This document shows positions 1 to 9,842 of a DNA stretch of 30,000 nucleotides, piece by piece (positions within the stretch are counted from its first letter, which is position 1; each line of letters opens with the position of its first letter). Made by a program: the position numbers and the translations under genes. The stretch is from Conus ventricosus (lineage: Eukaryota; Mollusca; Gastropoda; Neogastropoda; Conidae). The notes below the pieces were generated by a model. The model did no database searches, had not been told where the DNA came from, and saw nothing but the letters and a program-made list of their open reading frames with translations. The stretch spans positions 53,073,104 to 53,103,103 of the forward strand of contig CM031595.1 of the NCBI GenBank assembly GCA_018398815.1, given 5' to 3'.

Positions 1-688
1 TTTTTGAGGTTGGGCATACATGAGTACGATAGTTTGACAGTGTTTTTGTTAAATATTTTGGACAGTTTGTGCTCTTTTGGAAATGAAGTTGCTAGGATTT
101 TGAAGAATTCTTTCCCTATGTTTGTTTTGAGTTTCCCGTCGTATGGGGGGTTATACCATATGATTTTTCTTTTCCTATTTTTCTTGCTTTTATTTGTGTT
201 GTTGTCCGGGTTGTATTGTAGTTTGTAATTGTATCCACTTGTTTGTAGTGCCTCCTGGTATTCCACTGCTGCATTGTTGAACACTCTCTCATTGCATGAC
301 AGGTTTGATAGTCTCTTGTTTATGCCATGGGGTATGGTCTTTAATACAGATGGTGGATGGTTACTTTTGGTGTGTACATAAAGAGGTGTATCGTTGGGTT
401 TCTTGTATGGTTTATATATATGGTTGTTGAGATCCAGTGTTATGTCTAAGTAGTTCACTACCTTTTTGTTTGCTTCAATGGTGATCTTTAAGTTGTGGTT
501 TTGGAAGATTTTGCATAGTTCTTTCTTCTTGTTTTCGATGGTTCTTGGGTTGTTTGTTAGTGCAGCAAGGCCATCGTCTCTGTACAGTCCGACTTGTTTT
601 CCGAGTTTTTTTCTTGATGTTGGACAGCATGAATAGTCCGACCAGTTCACATGTTTCTGCACCATCATATGAACCCATGGTTACGTCG
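1..688 (-). mobile_element. Penelope-like element reverse transcriptase, C-terminal part (broken, partial)
   Basis: Read on the minus strand, about 600 down to base 1 is one open frame with no stop, and it runs off the left edge. It carries the YRDD catalytic box followed by GLAAL (near 584-570), then KITIEANKKVVNYLDITLDL, SNHPPSVLK, INKRLSNLSC and KLSYSCMPNLK. These are the ordered landmarks of Penelope-like element (PLE) reverse transcriptases. Upstream, 688-613 encodes MGSYDGAETCELVG in another frame. The two frames are separated at the T7 run 606-612, a one-base indel that breaks the gene. The N-terminal RT motifs are missing because the reading stops where the 50-bp minisatellite begins. 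A GIY-YIG endonuclease would be expected just beyond base 1 if the element is of the endonuclease-bearing type. Family assignment is strong; activity is excluded by the frameshift and truncation. Confidence 0.85.
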
Positions 689-1006
689 CTCGATCTTTCC
701 CCATGTCACTGCAAACCAAGCAGCAGATTAATTGCAAGCTCGATCTTTCCCCATGTCACTGCAAACCAAGCAGCAGATTAATTGCAAGCTCGATCTTTCC
801 CCATGTCACTGCAAACCAAGCAGCAGATTAATTCCAAGCTCGATCTTTCCCCATGTCACTGCAAACCAAGCAGCAGATTATTGCAAGCTCGATCTTTCCC
901 CATGTCACTGCAAATCAAGCAGCAGATTAATTCCAAGCTCGATCTTTCCCCATGTCACTGCAAACCAAGCAGCAGATTAATTGCAAGCTCGATCTTTCCC
1001 CATTTC
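689..1006. repeat. 50-bp minisatellite, about 6.3 copies
   Basis: Six nearly identical units begin with CTCGATCTTTCCCCATG at 689, 739, 789, 839, 888 and 938, and a partial seventh starts at 988. The period is 50 bp, with one 49-bp unit. The few differences are GCAAG/CCAAG at the unit end and one AAACC/AAATC change, so the array is young. It abuts the broken edge of the Penelope-like RT. Confidence 0.95.
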
Positions 1007-1088
1007 TGGCTTTAGCTGTTCTCCATCTTTACAAGCGTTTCATGTGTTTCTTGACAGTAAAAAAATAACCTAAAAAGAGAAGACTTTT

Positions 1089-1300
1089 CATAAGATGCAG
1101 CCAGTTGAATTCAGTTTAGAAATGATTTGTCATATGATGCAGCCTGTTGAATTCAGTTTGAATGGGACTTATAATGACGCAGCCTGTTAAATCCTGTTTA
1201 AAATGAACTCTTTTTTTATACAATGGAGCCTGTTGAATCCACTTAAAACCACTTTGAAAATGATTTCATATGATGCAGCCTGTTATTCATAAAACTATGT
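1089..1300. repeat. Degenerate tandem repeat, about 45-bp unit, 5 copies
   Basis: The core GATGCAGCCTGTTGAATTCA recurs with changes at about 1094, 1136, 1176, 1222 and 1272, so spacing is 40-49 bp. Several copies are preceded by CATATGAT- or ATAATGA-like sequence. It is older and more diverged than the 50-bp array next to it. Confidence 0.75.
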
Positions 1301-1990
1301 CTTTGATGACTTTGCTCCGGCAAAGGCGACTTCACTATACAAGCATCCAAATTGTCAGAATTTTTCACAAACAGTAAATGCCCCAGTTCCATCATCAATG
1401 AACCTCTCAGCTGCACCACAGCCATATCCAGAACATTCACCCTGGAAACCCAGCATCCAAAAGAGACAGACAGACCCACTGCCCACCTCTTCTTCCAGCC
1501 ACACGCCCTCCTATCTGCAGGATTCTCAAATCCAATTGGCGCATTGTAGAAAACTACAAACCTGCCTTCCAAACCAAACCCATGATCACGTGCAAATGGG
1601 ATAACAACCAGAAAGATCTTCTCGTGCGGTCCAAATTGAATCAAATTTCCAATCCTAAACCACTAGGTACTCACCCCTGCTCAAAACCCAGTTTACAAAA
1701 TCTGCACCCTCACCAAACCAGACACCATCGTGTAGGACCCCAAAGGCTCCTTTACAATCAAACGTACATTTTCCTGTCAGAGCCACAACATTGTGTATGC
1801 TATCCATTGCCAGCTGCGTGGCAAGATCTTTATAGGCGAGTCATCCCGCTCACTTCAGACACACATCTACGAACACCTGGCCGACATCCACCACCACCAG
1901 TTCCCCTGCATTTCAACCACCCCCAACACAACATCACCCATGTGAAAGTCTTGGCACTTTGGAAATCACAGAGCAATAGCTTTGAGTGTA
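1243..1990 (-). other. Unassigned region with a 133-codon open frame, perhaps decayed coding sequence
   Basis: The minus strand from 1644 to 1243 is open for 133 codons. It has a protein-like stretch including IFLVVIPFARDHGFGLEGRF and FENPADRRACGWKKR. Extending the same frame to about 1990 gives further plausible sequence (GNWWWWMSARCS, ILPRSWQW) but with about six stops. I do not recognise a family. The plus strand here is rich in C and A, which lowers stop density on the complement, so the open frame could be fortuitous. Bases 2100-2165 are a short CA/CCA-rich stretch, and 2166-2450 shows nothing recognisable. Confidence 0.25.
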
Positions 1991-2450
1991 CCACACAAGA
2001 GTCCCATCTCATTGCCAAACTCGGAACGCTACAGCCCAATGACATCAACATCCAAAAGCAATGCAAGTATAAATACCACCACTGCAACGCCAGTCGGCAA
2101 TATCTTCCAACACACACACTCATACATACACACATGCGCACACAACACCACCATACCCCCCCACTACCTACTGTCAGGCTCGCTAAGACTTGAACTGGAG
2201 TGGAAAGACAGAGAAATAGACCTATCAGTTCTAGCACCCCCTTTTACTAATTAAATGAGAAATCTTTGAACAGATATCGTTCACACGAATTTTTATTCGC
2301 TTTCATTCACACATTCATGTCCCAAACAAAACATCATGACGCATCATACACACTGATTACAAAATAAACCCACGTAGCGCCACCCGAGGCAGCACCAAGG
2401 AAACAACATAGTATTATACGACATAAAATTATTTAAAACTTCAAGTGCGC

Positions 2451-2666
2451 ACAAAGGAACACTCCACAGAAGGTATTGAAGAATAACGTTCCAAAATGAA
2501 GAACACAAAGGAACGATCCACAGAAGGTATTGAAGAATAACGTTCCAAAACGAAGAACACAAAGGAAAGATCCGCAGAAGGTATTGAAGAATAACGTTCC
2601 AAAACGAAGAACACAAAGGAACGATCCACAGAAGGTATTGAAGAATAACGTTCCAGAAACGAAGAA
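2451..2666. repeat. 54-bp minisatellite, 4 copies
   Basis: Units start with ACAAAGGAA at 2451, 2505, 2559 and 2613, an exact 54-bp period. All contain GGTATTGAAGAATAACGTTCC. Because 54 is a multiple of three, several frames stay open across the array and give an artificial 18-residue repeat on the minus strand. I do not count these as genes. Confidence 0.95.
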
Positions 2667-2730
2667 TGACAAATTAAAAAAAAAAATCTTGAAGTCTCCA
2701 GATTACTTCTTTACCATCAATTGGCACTCG

Positions 2731-3110
2731 TGAAGAGGAAAACACCATCGTCACACCAAATGCCACAAAGATGACACTTGTATCATACGACACCACCTAA
2801 GCACGTTGCTAGTCCCAAACTTGACTTGAAACACATCAATGAATGAACGTAGATGGATGATTGCAATTACACTGCAACTACATTGAACTGAAGAAAATAG
2901 ACGATGTAACTCGGCCCTCATGAAGAGAAAACACACCGTAGTCACATCAACTGCCACAAACATGACACGTGTATCATACATACGGCACCACCTAATCACG
3001 TTGCTGGTCGCAAGTTTGACTTGAAACAATCGATGAATGAACGTAGACGGATGTCCGCAATTACACTGGAACTACATTGAACTGAACGAATAGACGATGT
3101 AACTAAACGA
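2731..3110. repeat. 190-bp tandem duplication (2 diverged copies)
   Basis: Bases 2731-2920 and 2921-3110 align from end to end. Shared landmarks are TGAAGAG, ATGACAC(T/G)TGTATCATAC, CACCACCTAA, TTGACTTGAAAC, AATGAATGAACGTAGA, ACTACATTGAACTGAA and TAGACGATGTAACT. Substitutions and small indels show an old duplication. No coding potential was seen. Confidence 0.9.
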
Positions 3111-4283
3111 TGCCGACGACTGGAAATGAACAAAATTTGGAAGCTGATGGAGCAGGAGGCTTGTAGCCTAATTGAGGAGTAGCAGAAGGTTGCTGCAGAG
3201 AACCCCCACCAGCCATACTTTCTGAAGACGAGTGATGGCGAAAAGACAGCTGACACTGGGAAGCTGATGAGATGACAGAGGACGTGCATAGTGTAGCGGC
3301 GGACTGACTCGCCACCCAGCTCCCTGGAGTCGACTCAGGGGCAACGAGTCAGCACTTGACCACCGAGTCTTGCAGGAAAACTGTAGCCGAGAACGCCCAT
3401 CAGCTATGCTCACTCTGCACGTCGTGACCGGACCGTCAGCCTAGAAGAGTCGCCCGAAACCTAAAGCATCTGCGACTCCTTGACTAAGCCGTGCAGTCAC
3501 AAAACCCAGAAGCCGAACAACCAGCATCATCCTCATGTCTGATGATATTTCTTACGCTCCACACACGGCCCGTCCCCACGCCTCTTCTCCCTTGAACCAC
3601 TAACGCCCCAATTACCACCCAAAAAAATTACGTAAATCATTTTTACATCATTGGTTACGTCATATCTGTACAAACTTCATCATGCTTTTTCTTGCAACAT
3701 CCGAGGAAGAAGAATTTCCAAAATACCCCTGCCGACGGAGAGGTATGGACGGTTGCAACACTAACAGACACATAGAAACCTATTTCACCTCCAGGACACA
3801 AAGTCCAACAACAGGTAAAATCATTAACCAGAGACTGGCTTTAACCACCCTAACTGCAACCCGACTGTAGCAGAGAGGGGAACTGAACACCAACTGACTC
3901 CTCTCTATCTAGCAAGCTAACACAAGTTAACAGACCACTGTTCAATACAATAATCAATCAACAAACACATTACAGATAGCAAAGTACAACCCTAGCACAA
4001 AAGGCATGCAACAAACACGAACACAGGCCCAAATGAACAAAACTAGGCATGTGAGTTTGTCCTAGTTGGCCAAGGCTTCACAGGCACACTGTCGTAATTA
4101 ACCTCTTCCGTCCTTAAATGCAAAGTGAAGAAAAAAACAACAACTAAAAATGAACAAAACTGCCGTGTCACCTACTTCATACAGAAGTTACAGCCACCCT
4201 CCTTTCACCTTTTACTTTCCACCACACTCTCCCCTTGTTCTACCAATCCACTGCTGACTCACAGATCTAAGCCCCTTCAGCAC
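3111..4283. other. Intergenic sequence, nothing identified
   Basis: I find no supported gene, RNA or transposon here. Between about 3140 and 3420 there is faint internal repetition (GAAGCTGATG twice; GCAGAGAACCCCCACCAGC resembling GCCGAGAACGCCCATCAGC), which suggests a very old duplication. From 3600 to 4280 the sequence is ordinary and A/C-rich. Confidence 0.5.
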
Positions 4284-4284
4284 T

Positions 4285-4306
4285 CCCCCCCCCCCCTTTT
4301 TTTTTT
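4285..4306. repeat. Poly-C/poly-T homopolymer pair
   Basis: Twelve C residues at 4285-4296 are followed directly by a run of T residues to 4306. This is simple sequence with no function shown. Confidence 0.9.
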
Positions 4307-4403
4307 CTTTCACACACCTGGTTTTCTTTTACACTACCACCTCCACATGAATTTCCATTCCTCTTCCATCTTTCCTGAGCAAAGTGTGGGTGCGGGTACT
4401 TGA

Positions 4404-4436
4404 CCCTCCCCCTCCCTCCTCCCCTCCCCCCTCCCC
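4404..4436 (-). other. Potential G-quadruplex (minus strand)
   Basis: The plus strand has closely spaced C tracts (CCCTCCCCCTCCCTCC and CCCCTCCCCCCTCCCC). The minus strand therefore has more than four G tracts of three or more, with one- or two-base loops, which is the classic quadruplex pattern. No gene is adjacent. From 4437 to 4803 I see no feature. Confidence 0.6.
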
Positions 4437-4803
4437 ATGTACGCAGCCCCCCACTCCTTCCCTGCACCCCCGTATCGCCAACATCCTAAAACAACATGCA
4501 CCTATTCACCACCGCAACATCAGCCCACACAGCCGTCTGGCTTAAATGAAAATCGCCCTCTTTAGTTTCCAGCCTAAATGCACTCCAATGACCCCACGCC
4601 GTGACCCTCAATGCTCTGTTGCAGCGAGACATAGCATGGGAACAGCGCTCTGGCACTTGCAGATTGTGACAAATGCGTGATTTCTGTGCTGGTATTTACT
4701 CTGGTGTTTGATTCTTTTTGTGCTATACATTAATATTTTATAAACAACGGATATAATGTACTCCGTGTGTTTTTCATGTGAGTGTGCTCCTTTATTGTGC
4801 CTA

Positions 4804-5033
4804 GAGAAGGTAAATATGTTCGTTCAAGACCACCCATCGTATTTTGCACGAAAACCCCCCTTTTCACATACAAATCACGTCCTTCTCATGTCAGTTTTGA
4901 CCAAAATTAACACCTGTTTTCTAAAAATATTAACACGCCAAAACAGCAAAAATCGACGTAATCGTCAATTTAAAATGGGGGCTTACGTGCAAGATAAGAT
5001 AGGGTGATCGTGAACAAAGATATTTACCTTCTC
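4804..5033. mobile_element. MITE-like non-autonomous DNA element
   Basis: GAGAAGGTAAATAT at 4804-4817 is matched in inverted orientation at 5020-5033. The inverted match continues inward for about 60 bp with mismatches: GTTCGTTCAAGACCACCC against TTTGTTCACGATCACCC, and TTTTGCACGAAAACCCCCC against TCTTGCACGTAAGCCCCC. The whole unit is about 230 bp, with a short AT-rich centre and no coding capacity. That is the form of a miniature inverted-repeat transposable element. I could not find a convincing target-site duplication, so the outer ends and superfamily are uncertain. Confidence 0.7.
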
Positions 5034-5125
5034 TCCATAGCATAAAAATCTAATGGTTTACAGTACGCTCTTCTACTTCCAGCACCATTAATAAATCAGA
5101 ACAAACAACTAGTCTTCCATCTTGG

Positions 5126-5455
5126 CTAGTTATCTTTATATTTAATGAAAAAATTTATGTCTACGTTAACTAATTCTTTAAATTGACTATTTCCGTCAAC
5201 CTTGTATAGCTGATAATCGCAAAACCCTGCCTTAGTTGACGGCAGTGCCTGTAGAACTGTAGAGGGCCGCCCATTAAATAAATTGCGGTCTGTTTTTAAC
5301 TCTTCTAAATAGACATACAACATTGGGTACATGAGAAAATCGACTGGTCTACTGCCTACATACTTATAAAGACCGCTTTTTAAGTGCATATGTGTTTTAA
5401 TATGATACGTTTCACCACTGCCATAAAAGCCTAAAATTTGCTCCCATAAGGAAAC
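5126..5455 (-). CDS. Possible terminal exon of an unidentified protein
   Basis: The minus strand is open from 5455 to a TAG at 5126, 109 residues. It starts directly after TTTCTCTGTGTTAG, a pyrimidine-rich 3' splice-site sequence, and the triplet before the opening is itself a stop. That is what an internal-to-terminal exon boundary looks like. The peptide is not low complexity: it has SLWEQILGFYGSGETYHIK, SGLYKYVGSRPVDFLMYP and VDINFFIKYKDN. I do not recognise the family. No clear AATAAA follows within the short space before the MITE at 5033. No upstream exon could be assigned; 5794-6231 shows no convincing continuation. It could be a host gene or a transposon gene. Confidence 0.45.
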   Translation of the reverse strand, partial: VSLWEQILGFYGSGETYHIKTHMHLKSGLYKYVGSRPVDFLMYPMLYVYLEELKTDRNLFNGRPSTVLQALPSTKAGFCDYQLYKVDGNSQFKELVNVDINFFIKYKDN

Positions 5456-5548
5456 CTAACACAGAGAAACTTTTATTCAAGACTGGCACAGCCTTTTAAA
5501 CTTGAATAAAGTCAGACAAATACATAGACGAACAATCTAATAGTGGGG

Positions 5549-5677
5549 AAAAAACAAGCGCAGGCCAACAACTGAACTGTCTGGCAATCTCCATCTTCAA
5601 ACTCCCCTCCCCTCTCCCCTCCCCTCAAGTCCAAATCTTTGCCAGACAGTTCAGTTGTTGGCCTGCGCTTGTTTTTT
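5549..5677. repeat. Perfect 39-bp inverted repeat with G-quadruplex-capable loop
   Basis: The left arm 5549-5587 and right arm 5639-5677 are exact reverse complements over 39 bases (core CAGGCCAACAACTGAACTG). The 51-base loop holds four runs of four C residues at 5604-5607, 5609-5612, 5616-5619 and 5621-5624. The minus strand of the loop is therefore GGGGAGGGG..GGGGAGGGG. RNA or single-stranded DNA from here would form a very stable hairpin. It could also be the two ends of a small foldback element, or a sequencing-template foldback. Confidence 0.9.
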
Positions 5678-5697
5678 CTATGTTCTGTATTTCTTTT

Positions 5698-5698
<1 letters not shown>

Positions 5699-5793
<95 letters not shown>
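5699..5793. repeat. (CT)n microsatellite
   Basis: About 47 uninterrupted CT dinucleotides lie 22 bases after the inverted repeat. Apparent Leu-Ser and Arg-Glu open frames across it are artefacts of the dinucleotide repeat. Confidence 0.97.
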
Positions 5794-5796
<3 letters not shown>

Positions 5797-6231
5797 GAAG
5801 ACAAATTTTCCAGAGACAGTTTCCGGTGTCGGATCCTGTCAGTGTCATAAATACGATGCCGGGCTCCATCTATAGTATCCCAAGTTGGCCCGCCACTAAC
5901 AATCCTGTTAACCACTGTGCCCAGCAACTAATGTCTTTGGCATCACAGCTGGCGTACCACCCAGGACATCAGTGATCTTTACCAGCTCTGCGACCACCAC
6001 CTCCATAATGTATGGTCTTTCCATACATATGCTGGTGATACGAGACGTCAGACAATTGTGTTCGACCCACAAGGACGAAGTTGTTTTCTTGTGCATGAAC
6101 ATTTGAACATTTGTCTACTTTATATAAATTTCCTCTTGGTCATGTATCCAAAAGTATGCTGATAGACTTTGTTTATGGTTGTTTTCTTCTTCTTAGATGT
6201 GAGGTGTACCAATTAAATTAAAAAAAAAAAA
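5794..6231. other. Unassigned spacer ending in an A-tract
   Basis: No supported gene. The segment ends with ATTAAATT and an A-run at about 6220-6231, which could be the tail of an older retroposon or simply AT-rich sequence. The dead LINE appears to begin close to this point. Confidence 0.4.
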
Positions 6232-6527
6232 CTCGTTTCATGTGTGAGAGGCGTTCTCGGAAATCTCGGATAGGGACAGTTCGTATTATGGTGTAACATA
6301 TATATATATTTTGCGCCGAGATTGTGTCTTGCCCCGGAGTGAATGTTCAGGTTGCTTCACTTACTTACAGTCTTGTGTTCAACTCATCTGGATAGAATTG
6401 GTATTCTCACTTGTTTCCAGTAGTTTTTCTGCTTTAATCTTGCATATCGTTTGTATTGAGTGTCACATTTCATTGTGTGTGTTAATTTCCTCTTAATAAT
6501 CGTCTGTATTTGTATTGTTTTGTCATG

Positions 6528-9316
6528 GACAATAACGGTAGCACATCAAAGTGGCTCCGTAAAGCTGGGTTTAAAATAGGTTATCTCAATGTATGTCACT
6601 TAATGAACAAATTATCAGATGTGCCTTCCATCCTATCCAATTCAAATGACTGTTTTCATGTCTTTGGTTTTTCTGAATCACGATTATCTAGTACAATTTC
6701 TGACAATATATTATCGATCCCAGGATACAACCTTCTTAGACGAGATGCCACAGCAAAACTAGAAACGGGTATGGTGGCTTATATTCACAAATCCGTTAAT
6801 TATAGACGGCTAAATTTGTTTGATAAATATAAAATTGAATGCTTGTGGCTAGAGATTCGCTTGAAAGGAATAAAGCCAATCCTGGTAGGTTTCTTATACA
6901 AAAACCCAGAAGAAAGAGTCGAATGCTCGAAGACGTATTAAGTTATTCTACGGAAATAATCTTGCTTGGAGATTTTAACATCGATTTATCGAAATCACAT
7001 AATAAATGGAAACAAACTTATGAAATGTGCAATTTAACTCAATTAATAAATTCACCTACACGGATAACATTACAGACAAAAACGTTAATTGATCACATTT
7101 ATGTTACTAATTCTAACAACGTAGTAGAAACTGCTGTACCTGTCTATGGTCTTAGTGATCATTTTCCAGTGTGTTTAACATGGTCAAAGAAAGGAATTAA
7201 AATACCCAGATGCACTCATAAGTGTATATCGTTTCGCAGCTATAAAAACTTCCACACTGAAGAATTTTTGGCCGATTTATGTATGGCAGATTTTTCTTGT
7301 GTTTTTCAATACAATCATCCTGATGATGCACTTGCTGCTTGGTACAAGATTTTTGTTCCTATTTTCAATAAGCATGTCTTGCTTCGGACTAAACGTGTTA
7401 AATTAAGCGAGAAACCACCGTGGTTAACAAAAGAAATAGATGCTGAAATAAAAATTCGTGACAATTTATTACAAACAACAGGGAAAGACAAGAAATTTAG
7501 GCAACAACGGAATAAAGTCACTGAGATGAAAAGAGCCGCACAGAACAGGTATTTTAGTGATTTAATTTCATCAAAACAAGATTCAAAATCTATTTGGAAG
7601 GCTATAAATCAGTTGTCCGGGAAAACATCACCGCCATCTGCTTCTTATACGTCCAATTTATCTGTTGAATATCTGAACAGACATTTTACTACTGTGGCAG
7701 AGAGAACAATAAAGATAAACAACACACAGGCTAATAATTTAAATCCACTGAAATGTTTCTGCGAGTCAAAAAATATCGTTGACAAACTCCATTTTCCATA
7801 CATAGGCGTCCATGAAGTGCACAAGGAGTTAAGTATACTAAAACCATCTAGTTCCCGTGGTTTGGATGGGTTAGACAGTAAAATTTTGAAGATATCAGCG
7901 CCCGTTATCTCTGATTGTGTTACATATATTTATAACTTATGTATTGAAAAATGTTACTATCCACAAGCCTTCAAAGACGCTAAAGTTTTGCCTGTTCTTA
8001 AGTCCGGTGATCCATCTGACCCCTCTAATTATAGACCCATATCTATACTATCTGCTCTGTCTAAACCTCTTGAAAAACATATCAAACACAATCTACAGTG
8101 CCATTTTACAAAGTATGACTTATTTCACCCAAATCAGAATGGATTTAGAAGGAATCATTCGTGCCATACAATGCTGACTAATCTTATTGAGAAATGACAT
8201 TTAAATATAAACAATGACTTACTTACTGGTGCAATTTTTGTTGATTTTGCGAAAGCGTTCGACACCATTGATCACAGTATCCTCTCTAAAAAGTTAACTA
8301 TGTACGGTTTGAATGATAATTCCCTAAAACTCATAGCATCTTTTCTTCATAACAGAAGACAAGCAGTCTTTCAAGATTCCACTTTATCTTCTGTTGCTTC
8401 GAACAAATATGGAGTTCCCAGGGATCGGTTCTGGGTCCTATATTATTTTCAATCTATATAAATGACCTTCCACTTCATTTGATATCCTCTTGCGAACTTT
8501 TTGCAGACGACACTACCATTTACAATGAAAATAAAAGCTCTGATGCAGTATGCACCTCCTTACAAAATGATATACTAAGGCTTGTTTCCCGGACGGAAGA
8601 AAATCATATGGCAATTCATCCTCATAAATCCAAATTCATGCTAGTTACAACAAGACAGAAAAGACAGAACATTAAGAATAAATTACCGGAGTTAAAAGTT
8701 AGTGATAAAGCATTAGAAGAAGTAAGTTTCTACAAATTACTAGGACTTACTATAGACAATAACCTATCCTGGTCCGAACATATTTCTATGCTTTGCAAAA
8801 GACTTTCCAAGAAAACATTCCAGTTGAATAGAATAAAACATTTTCTTGATCAACATACCAGAAAGCTATTTTTTTCGTGCATACATCCAGCCAGATATTG
8901 ATTATGTATCAACATGCTGGGATCAGGCCAGTCAAAATTGCTTAAAACCTCTTGACAGCTTATACAGACGCTCTCTCAAACTAATTCTTCTTAAATCCTC
9001 TTCTCTTGTCCCTGTAGATTATAAACAATTAGACATTCTCCCCTTCAGTCTTAAATGTCGCTACAACAAAGCTGTTTTCATGTTTAAAATTGTGAACAAT
9101 TTAACGCCTGCTTATCTCAACAACAAATTTCCCATCCATAATGTTCGTAACAAACGTAATATCCGCATTCCGCTCCCAAGAACCAATCTTTTTATGTCTT
9201 CTCTCATTTATTCTGGAAGCAAATTATGGAATGATATGCAAGACCACATTAAATGCAAATCAAGCCTTTTGTCATTTAGGAGGGCATACCACTCACATTT
9301 GATAGAACACTTTTAA
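6528..9316 (+). pseudogene. LINE APE-type endonuclease / reverse transcriptase, disrupted
   Basis: The product would cut target DNA and copy the LINE RNA at the nick. The start used is the ATG at 6525-6528 (MDNNGSTSKWLRK). Endonuclease motifs in order are IGYLNVCHLMNK, FGFSESRL, LLGDFNIDL (about 6961-6990) and GLSDHFPV (about 7150). RT motifs follow: SSRGLDGLDSKILK, NYRPISILSALSKPLEK, FVDFAKAFDTIDH (about 8235), GVPQGSVLGP (about 8411) and ELFADDTTIY (about 8497-8525, catalytic FADD). A C-terminal domain ends FRRAYHSHLIEHF-stop at 9316. Breaks are a frameshift near 6900-6930, TGA at 8195-8197 where a Trp is expected (IEK-stop-HLNINN), a one-base loss of C near 8420 inside PQGS, and an extra T in the T-run near 8868-8876. 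The rest reads through cleanly, so the copy is young but dead. Confidence 0.9.
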
Positions 9317-9499
9317 GTCCAAACATGTTGAGTAACATAATATACAACAACCTCAACTTGATGGGTCCTTTTATGCATTTTCATATGACTTGAATTGATC
9401 ATGTGCTTATACTGTAAGTGTTTGGTGGTATACGATGGTGTTTGTGTGGAGGAGGCGAGCATCTGAAGTGATTATGTATGCGGAAATGCATGCAAACGC

Positions 9500-9533
9500 T
9501 TGTGCGTGCGTGTGTGTGTGTGTGTGCGTGCGC

Positions 9534-9598
<65 letters not shown>

Positions 9599-9681
9599 TG
9601 TGTGCATGTGTTTATATGTGTGTGTGCGTGCGTGCGCGCGTGCGTGCGTGTGCCCGTGTGTGCGTGCGTGCGCGCGCGCGC

Positions 9682-9729
<48 letters not shown>

Positions 9730-9789
9730 CTGCGTGCGTGCGTGCATGCGTGCGTGCGTGCGTGTGTGTGTGGCGTGTGTGTGTGTGTG

Positions 9790-9841
<52 letters not shown>

Positions 9842-9842
9842 A
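9500..9842. repeat. Compound (GT)n/(GC)n microsatellite
   Basis: Blocks of GT, GCGT, a pure GC run (about 9669-9697) and GT again form an alternating purine-pyrimidine tract of over 300 bp. Cys-Val and Thr-His open frames on both strands are artefacts. From 9843 to 10094 the sequence is the rest of the LINE 3' untranslated region. Confidence 0.95.

Noticed and set aside
545..1015. Open frames across the 50-bp array
   Set aside because: They repeat with the minisatellite and run antisense to the Penelope-like RT.
2344..2733. Open frames with an 18-residue repeat (FVLERYSSIPS-type)
   Set aside because: The 54-bp minisatellite is a multiple of three, so any stop-free frame stays open. There is no start context or protein-family signal.
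5870..5925. A-box-like sequence on the minus strand (GGGCACAGTGGTTAAC) suggesting a tRNA or SINE
   Set aside because: No B box (GGTTCGANTCC) follows at the right distance, and no tRNA fold could be drawn.
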